The notes below the pieces were generated by a model. That model saw only the letters and a list, made by a program, of their open reading frames with translations. It had not been told where the DNA came from and made no database searches. DNA of 64,000 nt from Symsagittifera roscoffensis. Its lineage: Eukaryota > Xenacoelomorpha > Acoela > Convolutidae. Made by a program: the position numbers and the translations under genes. Of this stretch, positions 33,846-44,190 are shown piece by piece; the stretch's first letter is position 1, and every line of letters begins with the position of its first letter. The stretch is taken from assembly GCF_963678635.1 (NCBI RefSeq), contig NC_087065.1, positions 58,306,754 through 58,370,753 on the forward strand, read 5' to 3'.

Positions 33846-34391
33846 TTAGTACTTCTCAATTAGTACCTGGTCCTTAGCCTTACGCTTAGAGATAAAGTTT
33901 TTAACGACGTTCAGAACGAGAATACCTGTTGAACCTAAACTTTCCTCTATATTCTCGGTTCCGTTCCGTCTACAGTATACGATCGCACAAATGTTTGTCC
34001 TATACCTTAATAACAAATTGACAAGTTGCTCACTACTCAGCTTGCGGTTATTGTTACTGCGGTGCCTACTTATCGAGTTATTAATGGCGTCGTGCCAAAT
34101 TACAAGGTCGTTACGGTGCGACAAGTAGTGTTGAAGGTAGTACTGTATTGTTTTTTGAGAGTCCCTAGCGTTTAAGTTCAAACTTAAACCTAGATTCGCA
34201 AAGCAAGTATCTTTGACGCGCTTCTGGAACGGAGCGGGAAGTTTTCGGAGTGCGTGATCCAAAGAACTAGCTCCTAGAATGAATACCATACACTTAGGGG
34301 ACCTATGCCACGGCTTCGTTACGCTTAAGTACCAATGGGGTTGGAAAATTAAGTAGGTCGGTTGAACTCCAACAAGACACACGGAGTAAAC
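33846..34391 (-). CDS. Unrecognised ORF in BEL-1 leader (WHDAINNS family)
   Basis: About 180 codons open on the element's sense strand, with no upstream ATG: the frame begins right after a splice-acceptor-like CATCCTCAG (34392-34400) and reads VYSVCLVGVQPTYL. Conserved-looking blocks are FILGASSLDHALRKLP, CFANLGLSL, DLVIWHDAINNSISRHRSNN, ICAIVYCRRNGTENI and STGILVLNVVKNFISKRK. I do not recognise the family. The beta-strand-like GILVLNV and VIWHDAINN blocks loosely recall SGNH/GDSL hydrolases, but the GDS serine block is not evident. It lies between PBS and gag, where BEL elements normally carry no gene. It may be an exon of a spliced leader transcript or a captured gene. Confidence 0.5.
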   Translation of the reverse strand, partial: VYSVCLVGVQPTYLIFQPHWYLSVTKPWHRSPKCMVFILGASSLDHALRKLPAPFQKRVKDTCFANLGLSLNLNARDSQKTIQYYLQHYLSHRNDLVIWHDAINNSISRHRSNNNRKLSSEQLVNLLLRYRTNICAIVYCRRNGTENIEESLGSTGILVLNVVKNFISKRKAKDQVLIEKY

Positions 34392-34650
34392 CTGAGGATG
34401 AAAGAGTTCAACTTAACTCACATAATATCACCGTACCTGACCACTTAACTTTACTGTCACGCAACGAAGTCAATAATCGGACGGGCTGAAACGGCGTCGT
34501 TTTACTCGAAGCGAACTGGCTTTCAGTATCACCAATGGTGGGTGGGGGATCAGGCAAATTGGTTAAGTTCCAACAACACACGCGGAAGGAACCTGAGGAT
34601 AAAAAAAATCAACTTAATTTGCCTGATATTTCGCTACCAGACCACTTAAC
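34391..34650 (-). repeat. Duplicated acceptor-like block in BEL-1 leader
   Basis: Two copies of one block, offset by 201 bp, each read TTAAGTGGTC.GGTA...TTAAGTTGA, then a pyrimidine-rich stretch and ATCCTCAG, then GTT...CCG.GTGTG.TGTTGGA. AG exon-start-like junctions fall at 34592 and 34391. The second junction opens the WHDAINNS frame. The first opens a separate frame of about 60 codons that ends near 34410. Confidence 0.6.
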
Positions 34651-35045
34651 ATGAGGTTGGTCTCATCTCACAGCACAGTTTCGCGGAATTCTGGAGACGT
34701 TTTGGGGATTTTTTGGCAATTTTTTACTGTACTCACAAAATTTTTCAGAAAATTTTGGTCAGTAGGTTCGAGTCGTAAACCAATCCAAAAAACTAGTCCA
34801 GTACCTCTTGTCTATGTTCCGTTTTTCTGGATTTTCAATCCGTTCACAATTACTCAAAAATTTTTGGTTTCGAGAAAAATTTCAAGTAAATTGTCTAAGT
34901 ACCGACTGTAAGTTACTTCAGTTCAACGGAACTGACCAAAAATTTTGAATTTTGAGAAAAAAATTACCGGTTGCTAGCTTGCGGAAAATTTTTGAACATA
35001 TAGTACATCGTATATAATTTTATAGCACGAATGGAAAGTTTTTTT

Positions 35046-35477
35046 TCAAGGTTTTGGATTCTTCTTACAGTTTTTGGAGATTTGGCGGTCACCGGTTGAG
35101 GGTTGACGACCCTTCCAACACTTCGTCTGGATTGTAGCTCCTTGCTCCGATGATGTCACTTGTGTGATTAGAAGTAAGTTCGTTCTATAGTGCTGATTTA
35201 GGTTGCCCGCGTCGTATGGTGGCGGTTGTATCATGAAGTCAATTATGGACCTCACTGGCAAATTGGAAACCTGGATACGCTCAGCAAAGCTAATTTGATG
35301 GCTGTCACACTCTGCAATCGGACACTTTTGTTCTGTTCTTTTCTCTAATTTTTGGGCACATGTGATGCAGATGCAGTGGTCACAGGGTAGTTCATGGGCC
35401 TGTCCTGTCGGTTGGACTCCACAGTCGGGACACTCGAGGGGAGATTGTGAAACTGTTGTGGTGTTTTGATTCCCCAA
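35046..35477 (-). CDS. RING-finger ORF in BEL-1 leader
   Basis: About 143 codons open (a few more upstream, with no ATG) on the element's sense strand. Near the start, ECPDCGVQPTG, LPCDHCICITC and KCPIAEC give a C-x2-C...C-x-H-x2-C-x2-C...C-x4-C pattern typical of a RING zinc finger, apart from the wide last Cys pair. RING domains usually recruit E2 enzymes for ubiquitin transfer. The rest of the ORF has no recognised domain. A strong donor-like GTAAGA lies at 35063-35068, just before the stop, so this could be one exon of a spliced product. Lack of an ATG is the main caveat. Confidence 0.6.
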   Translation of the reverse strand: MGNQNTTTVSQSPLECPDCGVQPTGQAHELPCDHCICITCAQKLEKRTEQKCPIAECDSHQISFAERIQVSNLPVRSIIDFMIQPPPYDAGNLNQHYRTNLLLITQVTSSEQGATIQTKCWKGRQPSTGDRQISKNCKKNPKP

Positions 35478-35519
35478 TGGAGACTCAATTTTGTTCCGAC
35501 TTTTATTTATATTTATTTA

Positions 35520-35795
35520 GCGACGGGTCCCTTGTGCAGATTGTTGTCGTGTCGAGAAAAAGGCAATCTTGCAATCTGCGGTAGTGTCCGGGGAAATGCA
35601 ATCAGCTAATAGACGTGTCCGGGAAATGTCCCTTGTGCAGATTGTTGTCGTGTCGAGAAAACAGCAATCTTGCACTCTGCGGTAGTGTCCGGGGAAATGC
35701 AATCAGCTAATAGGCGTGTCCGGGAAAGGTCCCTTGTGTCCGGGAAAAGTCCCTTGTGTCCGTGAAAGATCCCTTGTGTCCGTGAAAGGTCCCGG
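35520..35795 (-). repeat. Tandem repeats next to BEL-1 PBS
   Basis: A 101-bp unit (GCAGATTGTTGTCGTGTCGAG...AATCAGCTAATAG) is present twice from about 35530 to 35716. It is followed by about four 17-bp units of TCCCTTGTGTCCG.GAAAG up to the PBS. The repeats lie in the leader between the 5' LTR and the RING ORF. Confidence 0.85.
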
Positions 35796-35807
35796 GTCGC
35801 GGCACCA
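35790..35807 (-). other. BEL-1 primer binding site
   Basis: The plus strand reads TCCCGGGTCGCGGCACCA, which is the form of a tRNA 3' end including CCA. The element's strand is the complement, starting TGGTGCC, 3 nt after the 5' LTR. The tRNA donor was not identified. Confidence 0.8.
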
Positions 35808-35810
35808 AAA

Positions 35811-36298
35811 TGTGGCCGCTCTAATCTCCAAACGAAAATAATTGAATCCAAATTCGTAAATTAATAAGAGATATTTCCCGGTAAATAACTCGGGCAATAG
35901 ATAATTTTCGGCATTTTTCGATTGATCAGAACGTAATATAACATTTTTATCATCTGTCTGTTTTTGGTACAAATCGGCGCAAGCTAGCCACAAGAACCGG
36001 TCGGTAATGTCCTTGAGACAAATTGCTCTTTTTGGCGGTCAGTCTTAATCAAGGCTGAACCGAACTAGAACCAAAAAAAAAACAGTTAAAATAGGATATT
36101 ACCCCCGTTTTTAGTATATTAATACATGGGCAGGTTGGAGACTCGAACCTACGTCAACTGTTATGTCACACATTTAATCTGCGTTAGCTTAGGCCACTCG
36201 GCCAACTGTGCTTATATTATATGCATCTATACTCTTGTTTTTTATGCATCTATACTCTTGTTTTATATGCATCTATACTCTACATTTGCATTGCAACA
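35811..36298 (-). repeat. BEL-1 5' LTR
   Basis: 488 bp, same termini as the 3' LTR. I count roughly 19 substitutions and two indels between the two LTRs. It carries the same tRNA-like block and the three TATGCATCTATACTCTTG-type repeats. Confidence 0.92.
36127..36209 (-). promoter_or_regulatory. tRNA-like block with pol III A and B boxes inside BEL-1 5' LTR
   Basis: A box TGGCCGAGTGG at 36194-36204 is identical to the 3' LTR copy. B box GGTTCGAGTCT at 36139-36149 has one mismatch to consensus. Sense orientation relative to the element. Confidence 0.55.
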
Positions 36299-38030
36299 TC
36301 TTGAAAAAAATCAAATGAACGCAATGAAAGAAAACACAGATCTAGAGTGAAAGGACAGATAGTGCCATCAAGTTTTCAAAAAAAACAGTTAAGCCAATGT
36401 ATTGATTTTTTTTTGAAAAATCTGAGTTTCATGCAGATCACCATTGCCATTTGAATTTCGAAAGAAGGAACTTCAAGTGCGTAGCAATTTTTTAATTGCA
36501 ACTTTTGACAGAAATTTTTTGTACAATTTGAATGATATCAATACCTGGAGCTCAAAACTGAAAACATATTACGGTGGTGTATCGACTAGCATAAAGATCG
36601 ACTAGAAAGGAACAATGATTAAACTAGCAAAAAAGCTTTAAAGTTGAAAACTGTATCGACTACCATAAAAATCCAAACACAAAACTCAGATATTGTCAAA
36701 GCTAAAATAATACCCCAAAACCCAAAATACGTAAATACCCCCAAAAATATGTAAATCAAAATTTTTTCACACATTTCATAATTTGCGAGGCAATCAGTGT
36801 TCGGTTCAAGCCATAACAAATCGAGATAAAACTGATAAAAATTGTTGTGATAAATTTTTTTATTTTTTTGTCGTCTGGTTTTAGCTTAATTTCTCAGTTT
36901 TTTCTTTCGTAGAAATGCTTGTTTCGATTTCAGCGGTATATTTTTTCTTGTTGTCTTGTCTTTCCGAGAGATAATACTATCGAAAGTATGCTAGTTGATA
37001 CATTTATTGTTGTAAATTTTTTCAATCTAAATGAAGCTTCACTTTTTCTCTACCCTATATACCAGGATGAAGAACTAAAACTTCTACTCAAAAAAGAACT
37101 CATTTAAAGGTTATAATGGCATCAGTAAGAAAATGGGTAAAATGTGCATAAGCAATCGGCTACCCACTGGCTGCATTTATCCATTAAACGTCAATTTATG
37201 GAGAACTTTAAGATAACGTCTGCAATAGGCAGGGTTCAACAATATGTAAGGCTACCGAAAATCTTTTCATTGTTTCTCGAGGAATTTTACTGAAAGTTTT
37301 GACTGCTGAGCAGTTGGGTTTACAAAAAAGTAACTTGGGCTCATGCAATTTCTAACTTAGACTTGAAGCAAGAATTTGCTTAGGAATTAAGAAAACGCAT
37401 TATCTAGATAACGTGACTTATTTGGTGAACTTGATAGACATTGATTTTTACATATTCGCATTAGACTTCTCAACGGTTCAAACTACGACAAAAAGTTGCC
37501 CAAAGGCTTAGATAAGCTCAGCCCATTGTCTTAGCCTTATTGAGGTATAGCTGTATTTCAAAAATTGTCTCGCAAAAAGATATTTCAAAACAAATGTTTT
37601 GATGAGAAGCAAACTTCTGATAAAAGTCATATATCTTCACGCAACGCTTTATTGAGTCTACTTTCGAGAAAAGTCAGAGTATTGATTTGAAACTTGGGAC
37701 CGGCTTCAGAAACGAAACCATGCACTTCAAAACCTAATCATTAAAAATTGTCCTTACAATTTGTATTTATTATTAAAAGCTTTTAATTGAAATCGTACAC
37801 TCTCCACCTTGTTGATTAGTATTCACAAATGTAATTGTTAGATTGTACCATAAGTGCAAAAGTTCAAAACTTTTGCGCAAAAAAGGTTTAAATCCGAAGC
37901 TTGCGGCAACTATGGTGAAAATTAAGCCAATAATGATAACGTGGTCATAAAAATGGTCAATCTGCACGTGGCAAACAAGAGAGAACTAAAAGGGTCCACT
38001 TTTATAAAAAACGACAAAACTAATAAAATT
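36299..38030. other. AT-rich spacer without recognised gene
   Basis: One hydrophobic 66-codon minus frame (36619-36819) could pass as a membrane segment but has no family motif. A GCAATCGGCTACCC near 37155 recalls the tail of the 1.36-kb repeat. Nothing else supported. Confidence 0.4.
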
Positions 38031-38112
38031 GTTAAGTGCCGGAATCGAACCCCGAACTGGAGATTAAAAGTCACACGTCCTAGCATCTGCGCCGTGGCCG
38101 TCTATCAGTGTA
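38031..38112 (-). pseudogene. tRNA-Lys(UUU)-like sequence
   Basis: The minus strand has a perfect B box GGTTCGATTCC (38041-38051), an anticodon loop CTTTTAA with UUU at 38066-38068 and a D-arm-like GGCGCAGATGCTAGG. The anticodon stem pairs poorly and the acceptor stem is not convincing. Best read as a tRNA pseudogene or SINE head. Confidence 0.4.
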
Positions 38113-38211
38113 AAAATATTTGGAGCTCAGCGAAAGCGTTTTTGATAAACTTTTTTAAAAAGAAGAACGAATGCAAAATGTTATGCCTAAGTTTTAAAAA
38201 GTTTCGAACGA

Positions 38212-38395
38212 CCTTTTTTTAGGTCAACCAAATTTCCGAGCGCTATCACAACACCACCAGATCGTATTTGCAATTTTGGAAAACATTTCGGAAAAGCCGT
38301 TTTTATGTTCTTTCGGAAAAGGTTAACTGAAAAAACGCATTTTTTGGCACAAATTCCCCTCAAAATTAGTATATATGGGCGAAAATGGGTCAGAA
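38212..38395 (+). mobile_element. MITE-like GGGCGGAT element, interior fragment
   Basis: Shares with the family AGGTCAACCAAATTTCCGAGCG, a TTTCGGAAAAG block, AAAAACGCATTTTTTGGC and CCCCTCAAAATTAGTATAT. Both termini are missing. Confidence 0.5.
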
Positions 38396-40527
38396 AGTTC
38401 ACAAAATTTTTCAGTCTATAGTAGATTACTCGTTAAAATAAAAGATACTTACTTACGCAAGGTATAGTTTTACAGCTTATGCATTGGATTGTACCCTGAA
38501 TCTCAGATTTGGAATGGTAGTTTTCGAGAAACGTCAAAAAATTTCTAAAACGGGCAACATTTCAAAACATGGATTTTTCCTAAATTCAACATTGCTTTTC
38601 CGCAAATACTAGGATGTTGCAGACAAACTTCCTGGCAACTGTTTTTTATTGAACCCTTTATCTCAACAAGATCGAAATCTTAAACAAAAAATTTAATTCC
38701 AAACTTATTACTATTTTTTCACAAAGGGCATCGAAACTAATCTTATTATTTTTTTTCTTTTCTACCTCATTATCTCAGATTGGGCAAGGTAGGTTCGAGA
38801 AAAGTCAGAAAGTTTCCAAAAATTCAAAAATTGTACATTTTACGTGAGTAGGTTTTTTCATCAAAAAATAGGGCGAAACCAATTGTGAAACAAAATCTGT
38901 TCCTTCAATTAATCTTCCAGCCTCAGATTTGGCAGGGTATTTTAGAGAACAAAAATTTCTAAAAACAGTCAAGTTTTCAAAGTTTGGGTATTTTTTAAGG
39001 CTAAAACTTTTTTCTGCCAAAATAAGCGCGTAGCAAATTATGCAGGGGAGATCCCAGAACACTTTTTTGATTGAACCGTATTCTCTCGGCTTTGTCATTT
39101 TAGATTAAGAAAAAAAGAAAATGGGTAGAAATTCCGCCTGTTTTTTTCAAAGATCGTACCACGGGGGAGGGGGGAGTAGGCGTTCTCTTTGTTGGTAGAT
39201 ACATTTTTTTTGAAAATTGGTTTTTTATTTTCGAGAAAAAAAAATTGTACGAAAAATGCAGAAGTTTTCATGAGCGTCTCAAAAAATCATAAGCAAAACT
39301 AGATCTCAAATGTTTTCGTTTTCTCTGTTTTTCATCAAACAGGAACTATGGAGCCAAATTTAACATAGTATGAAAATGCAAAAGTGGCACCAAACAATGA
39401 GCAGCTTTTGAAGCACGCAAAGACAGTTGAAAAACTCTTCCGTTAGTTGACTAAACCAATATAACAAAAGCCGAACCCTTTTAACCAATAAAAAGGCAAA
39501 AGAACATTGAAAATCAGAGTTGGTAAATATATACAAACTGAAGAACTAAATTCAAATTCAGTAAAAACTTTTATCAAAATTAAAATAACAGCTTTAATAA
39601 GTTTTGGAAAAAATAAGTTTTGGAAAAAAACAGCTTGAAAAGCGTGCCAGATAATATAGTTTGCATTTTGACGGAAAAAAATGGAAAATCAGCCGACAGA
39701 AATTCGGATGAAAACCACAAACTTAAAAAAAAACAACCAGTTTTTAGTAAATTAATTTGAAAAAAAAAACCAGTATCACCTCAAATGAGCTAAGAAGTAG
39801 AAATATTTGAATTGATTATGTCAGCAGAATTGAACATGACAGAATTTGCAAAAACAAGTTGCTTACGGAAAAAAATTTGTTCGCGATTACTATTCTCTTG
39901 CAGAATGAAATCCATTAGAGGTGAAGTCAAGTGGATTCAATTAGAAAATCAATTATGGTAAAATTACTTAGATGGCAGAAAGGGTTGTATGAAAAATATT
40001 TTGTTCAGTCTTGCTTCGGACAGTAATTCAACTTTTCTTTATTTTATTCAATGTCTGCTAAATCTGACTAATTGTTGTATATGTGGCCAAAATAAATGTT
40101 TTTAACTATCCGTGTGATAATTGTTCTGATGTAGAAAAAAAATCATTTTGTTTTTCGCTGTGGAAAACTTTCAAGTTTTGTAAATGCTAGACTTCGTTTT
40201 GATGATTTTTTTTTCAAAATTTATATGAATGTTATCAAATTGTTATCATGGAAACTTTAGAATTATGTAGCCAATCCACGCGCGCAAAAAAAAAATTTTA
40301 TTTGAAAAAATACAAAATCTTTTTTTCTTTGTTTCAAAAATAACTGTTGTCAATTTTTGTGACGCTTTTGATTTTACCGATGGTATTTATATCATTTTAA
40401 TACTTTTGAAATTTTTCGTTGTTTATTGGACGAAGTGCTGTCATAACACTTGTAGGTTTTTCTTGATACAAAAACGCGGCCTTTTTATCTCTAAATTTAA
40501 TTTGTGTCTAAAACAAAATACAAGTAA
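38396..40527. other. AT-rich spacer without recognised gene
   Basis: Repetitive-looking A/T-rich text. A TTCGAGAAA.GTCA.AAA.TTTC phrase recurs near 38524 and 38787, suggesting a degraded tandem repeat. Open frames are compositional. Confidence 0.4.
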
Positions 40528-41232
40528 ACTGCTCGTATCGGGGAGAGTCCCTGAGTGTTCCAATTGCTTGCCTTGTAACATCTATGAAGCGGTAATTTCA
40601 GTAGAAAAACCTGAAAATTATCACCCCACTGCCCTACAAAATACAAAATTTAAAGAACAAACAACGTTTTCGCACCTAATAATGTATGTATCACTTATGA
40701 CAAATAGCTTGCTTCAACTAAATTGGAACTGATTATACTACGAATCTCTGCTTAAGCGTTATTAGCGCGAAATACATCGGGCGTTAATTGTTCAAACTGG
40801 CCACATTGGCAAAATCTAAGCCCCCATAATTTTCAATTGAAACATCTTTTTAGGTTTGAGCTCAGGAATTTCAGATTTTGTAAGAAATTACACCTGTGAT
40901 ATTTTTTCGTTAAGTTTTGGGGGTTTAAAGATTGCCATTTTGGCCAATTTGGGACAATAAATGCGCGATACATTTCGCGCTATTAACGCGTAAGCGGAGA
41001 TTTAATCCGTCTTAGAAATCGTTCCAAATTGGTTGAAAGAAGCTTCTTTGCCATAATTGATTTGTTACTATCAATTTGTACATTATATGGCGTGTAGCGG
41101 TTGATTTTACAAAAATATCTCAAATATGAAAAAATTTATATTTTTTTTACATTTAATTTTTTAAAGTGATTACTGCTCCATTGACCTTAAAAAGCAGTCT
41201 GAACATTCAGGGCTTCGCCCTGATACGAGCAT
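40528..41232. repeat. 705-bp fold-back (palindromic) element
   Basis: The left end CTGCTCGTATCGGGGAGAGT and the complement of the right end (TGCTCGTATCAGGGCGAAGC) match. Similarity between the two arms continues inward: GCGTTA.TAGCGCGAAAT and ATTGT...AA.TGGCCA.A.TGGCAA, then TGAGCTCA at the centre (40857-40864). Each arm is about 330-370 bp and diverged. Typical of a fold-back transposon or long-TIR MITE. No coding capacity. Confidence 0.75.
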
Positions 41233-43340
41233 TTTTGTTTAATTTGAGCTCAGAGCAACAATATCTGGACCAAGTTAAGATCCTCCACCCCAGCGCTTAG
41301 TTTAAATTAAATATACTAAGCGCTGCATGTAAAATGCTCGATTCTGATTGGCTGAAAAATCCCAAATTAGAACCAAGTTAACATGCTCCCCCCTAAACAT
41401 TTTTTTTGGGGGGGGGGGGGGTTTACTTGGTCTCAATACCTTTCTGATGGTATACAAACTTCTGTCGAAAATGTTCAGTTATTAAGTCGAAGAATAAAAA
41501 GTGACTGAATAAGAAAACCATCCCAAGAATAAATATTCCGCACTTTATTCGTAAAACCGCTCAAATCTTGCTTCAAATTAGGTGAAAATATTCCTCATAC
41601 AAAGACTTGGCCTTTGATTAAACTTGAGTTAGCCGCTAATTGTTCCGACTTTTTTGGGATTTAGGATTTGGGATTCATTGATTCAGTCTTGGCGCGAACG
41701 AGGATTTAATTCGAAAGTTGCGAAGCTGTTGTGATTTGAAAATGGAAGAAACTGAAAATTGGTTTCCGATAGCCCTTAAGAGCATAAGTAAAATTGTACG
41801 TCTGTTAAGATAGTTAACGTCAGCTGTATAAAATTGAGACTTTTACCGCAAACTAGAAATCATTCATTAATATCTCAGTCAATATGTAAATTTCACCTCG
41901 GCATTCGAAGAAAGTATATTTTGTTTCATGGTGCAGGCGTTTTCATGCTCAGATATGGGACGAGAAAATATTTTTAAAATTTGCCATTGTCTAGTTTTTC
42001 GGTTTATACTTTAGCACAACCAAATTAGAATGAAATCGCCTCTTGACGTCGCATTCTCAAAGTCGTTTTGCTCGCGGCCAGGACTCTAGCTGTGTTAAAA
42101 CGTGTCAGGCTTCCTGGTGTTATGAAAAAATAATGTTACTTGTAAATTACACGACAGTTTCACGCTAATTACAAGCTTGAAACACTATTTGGCTCCGTCC
42201 TGGCTTTTCACGTAGATATAGCAACAAGGTCGTCGCTAGCTTCGAGACTTCTGCTAAACAAGTAGGTCTTCTTCACGCCGCTTTACGACCGCCTTCGAGG
42301 CATGTTCCTACAAATTAGATCAAATGGCTGAAGGATCGGTTAGCATAAATCAAAAATTTATTCGGATTTTTGTTTGTTGTTTGCTGATTTTTGCTCGTTT
42401 TCCAACTCTACCTGAGATAGTAATGTTTTATCATGCAAACTGTCCGCCAAGAAAAGGTAAAAGGTAAACAAAATTAATTGGTTCCGAAAAAGGCAAAAAG
42501 AAAGAGGGAAACTTGTTATGCTAATGCGAGACTTCGGCTAAAAATCAGCTTTTTGAAACTGGAACTGGGAATTGGTATGAAGAGGCAACTATCAACGTAT
42601 ACACTGGGGCATTCAGACCGTTGGTTTGTTTTTAAAAACTTCTTACTTGCTGTCTAAATCATTTCCTATTTCCCTGCTTGCGTGTTGTCACAAGAAGCTA
42701 CTTGACCAATAGCCAACCCTGCCTTTTAATCCCATTAATGTTGAAATTGGAGTTCTTTTTAAATGCGCCTTTCATTTTTCAGAGGAAAAATATATCATGA
42801 CTTGAGCATGTGTCACGTTGTAAAAAGATTATCACGGAACCATTTAAAGCTTACGTTTGTTTCCCTTCTTAGAGTAATTGGGAAAATTAGTTTATTGGAA
42901 AATGTAATTGATAATATCTGCTTTCCGGCATTTTAACAAGCATTACTCATAGGAAGTCGATAGATCTAATGGGAATATAGTCAATCGACCAGAAATTTGA
43001 CCTCAAGTTTTTGTAACTGAAAAAACAGGAAAACATCTTTGCCTGAGAAAATGCAACCAATTTATCAGAGGTGTGTTTAGGAGGAGGACGGACACCTCCC
43101 CCTCGGGAAATACATACCCTGGCCACCCAAGTTCCCCCCCCCCCCAGATAATATTTTGAGACACAATTTTTTTGCTGCAAAGTTTTTCCAATGTCCATTT
43201 TTTACTAAATCTGAGATGGAAACGAGCGCCGAAAAAAACGTGATTTTTTAATCAACACTTTTCAAAAAATGTTCCAAAATAGCATTTTTGACAACTTCAG
43301 AATTTCGTCTGCGGTACAGAGAAATCAATGGGTAAAAACA
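41233..43340. other. Spacer without recognised gene
   Basis: It contains a small palindrome (CAGCGCTTAGT...ACTAAGCGCTG, about 41292-41326), a G-run at 41408-41421 and a C-run at about 43134-43145 inside a repeat-like block (43060-43200). No gene motifs. Confidence 0.45.
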
Positions 43341-43480
43341 AGGGCGGAATTATGATTTTCTTGAGGGGGATTTCACAATTATGAAATATTTGTCGACCCT
43401 CTTTCTAAAGTCGACCAAATTGAATTTCCGAGCTCTCCCAATTGAAAATAAAGACCCTACTATGCCCAATTTTCTGCGAT
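43341..43480 (+). mobile_element. MITE-like GGGCGGAT element, 5' fragment
   Basis: It starts AAGGGCGGAATTATGATTTTC followed by TTGAGGGGGA, then GTCGACC, AGTCGACCAAATTGA and TTTCCGAGCTCTCCCA, as in the longer copies. It breaks off after about 140 bp. Confidence 0.55.
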
Positions 43481-43784
43481 GCAAGTGAATTAATAAGCAA
43501 TCCAACAAGGCTCCCTCCTCTAAAGCCGCCGCTACTGAGTACAGATGACTTTGTTCAACTTTTTGAAAATCTGCCACCCTCGCAAGAACTTGGATCACTG
43601 CATGTGATGCGGTCTCTGCTAATTAAATTCAGTTTCTTTCAATTTTCGAATTATTGTTCCGACTTTCAATTCGAAAGTAACGGAATATTTGTGCTCGGGG
43701 TGAGTTTTTTTTCTTCAGACAAATTTCGACTTTTTAACTAGCCATTTTTGACGGAATTTTTTTATATCATTCGAAAGGTATTGT

Positions 43785-44190
43785 TGTCCTGAGCTCAAAT
43801 TTGAAAAGTTATTTTACCTGTGATCATTTTTCGTAAAATTACGGGTTTTAAGGTTTAAAGATTGCCATTTTGGCCAATTTGGGACAATTAACGCGCGATA
43901 TATTTCGCGCTATTAACGCGTAAGCGGAGATTTAATCCGTCTTAGAAATCGTTCCAACTTGGTTGAACGAAACTTATTTGCCATAATTGATTTGTTACAA
44001 GGAGAAAAATCTATCCTTTTGTACTTTATATGGCGTGTGGGGTGATGGTTTTCATAAAAGTTTTCAAGTTTTAGAAAAGAAAAATTTCATTTTGCTTCAT
44101 TTCATTTATTTTTTTAAATGTTATTACTGCTCCATAAACCTTAAAAGGCAGTCGGAACATTCAGGGATTCGCCCTGATACGAACAGTCTT
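43785..44190 (+). repeat. Right half of the fold-back element family
   Basis: From CCTGAGCTCAAA to CAGGGATTCGCCCTGATACG the sequence is collinear with the right arm of 40528-41232, including a long near-identical stretch (GATTGCCATTTTGGCC to GGAGATTTAATCCGTCTTAG). The left arm is absent. Confidence 0.8.

Larger units (their letters stand above)
26424..36298 (-). mobile_element. BEL/Pao LTR retrotransposon BEL-1 (decayed, both LTRs)
   Basis: A 9.9-kb element on the minus strand with two LTRs (26424-26907 and 35811-36298, about 96% identical by eye). It has an 18-nt PBS 3 nt from the 5' LTR and a G-rich polypurine tract at the 3' LTR. Gag, protease, RT, RNase H and integrase occur in the BEL/Pao order. 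The coding frame is broken by several frameshifts and one in-frame stop. The 2.25-kb leader between PBS and gag holds two extra sense-strand ORFs. No clear target-site duplication is visible (CATTG on the left, TCTTG on the right). Confidence 0.93.

Noticed and set aside
26424-36298. A clean target-site duplication for BEL-1
   Set aside because: Flanks CATTG and TCTTG agree at only three of five positions, so it is not claimed.
36619-36819. Hydrophobic 66-codon frame resembling membrane helices
   Set aside because: AT-rich DNA gives such frames by chance. No family motif or neighbouring exon was seen.
40406-40732. 108-codon frame at the fold-back element
   Set aside because: It spans the left boundary of the inverted-repeat element and shows no domain.
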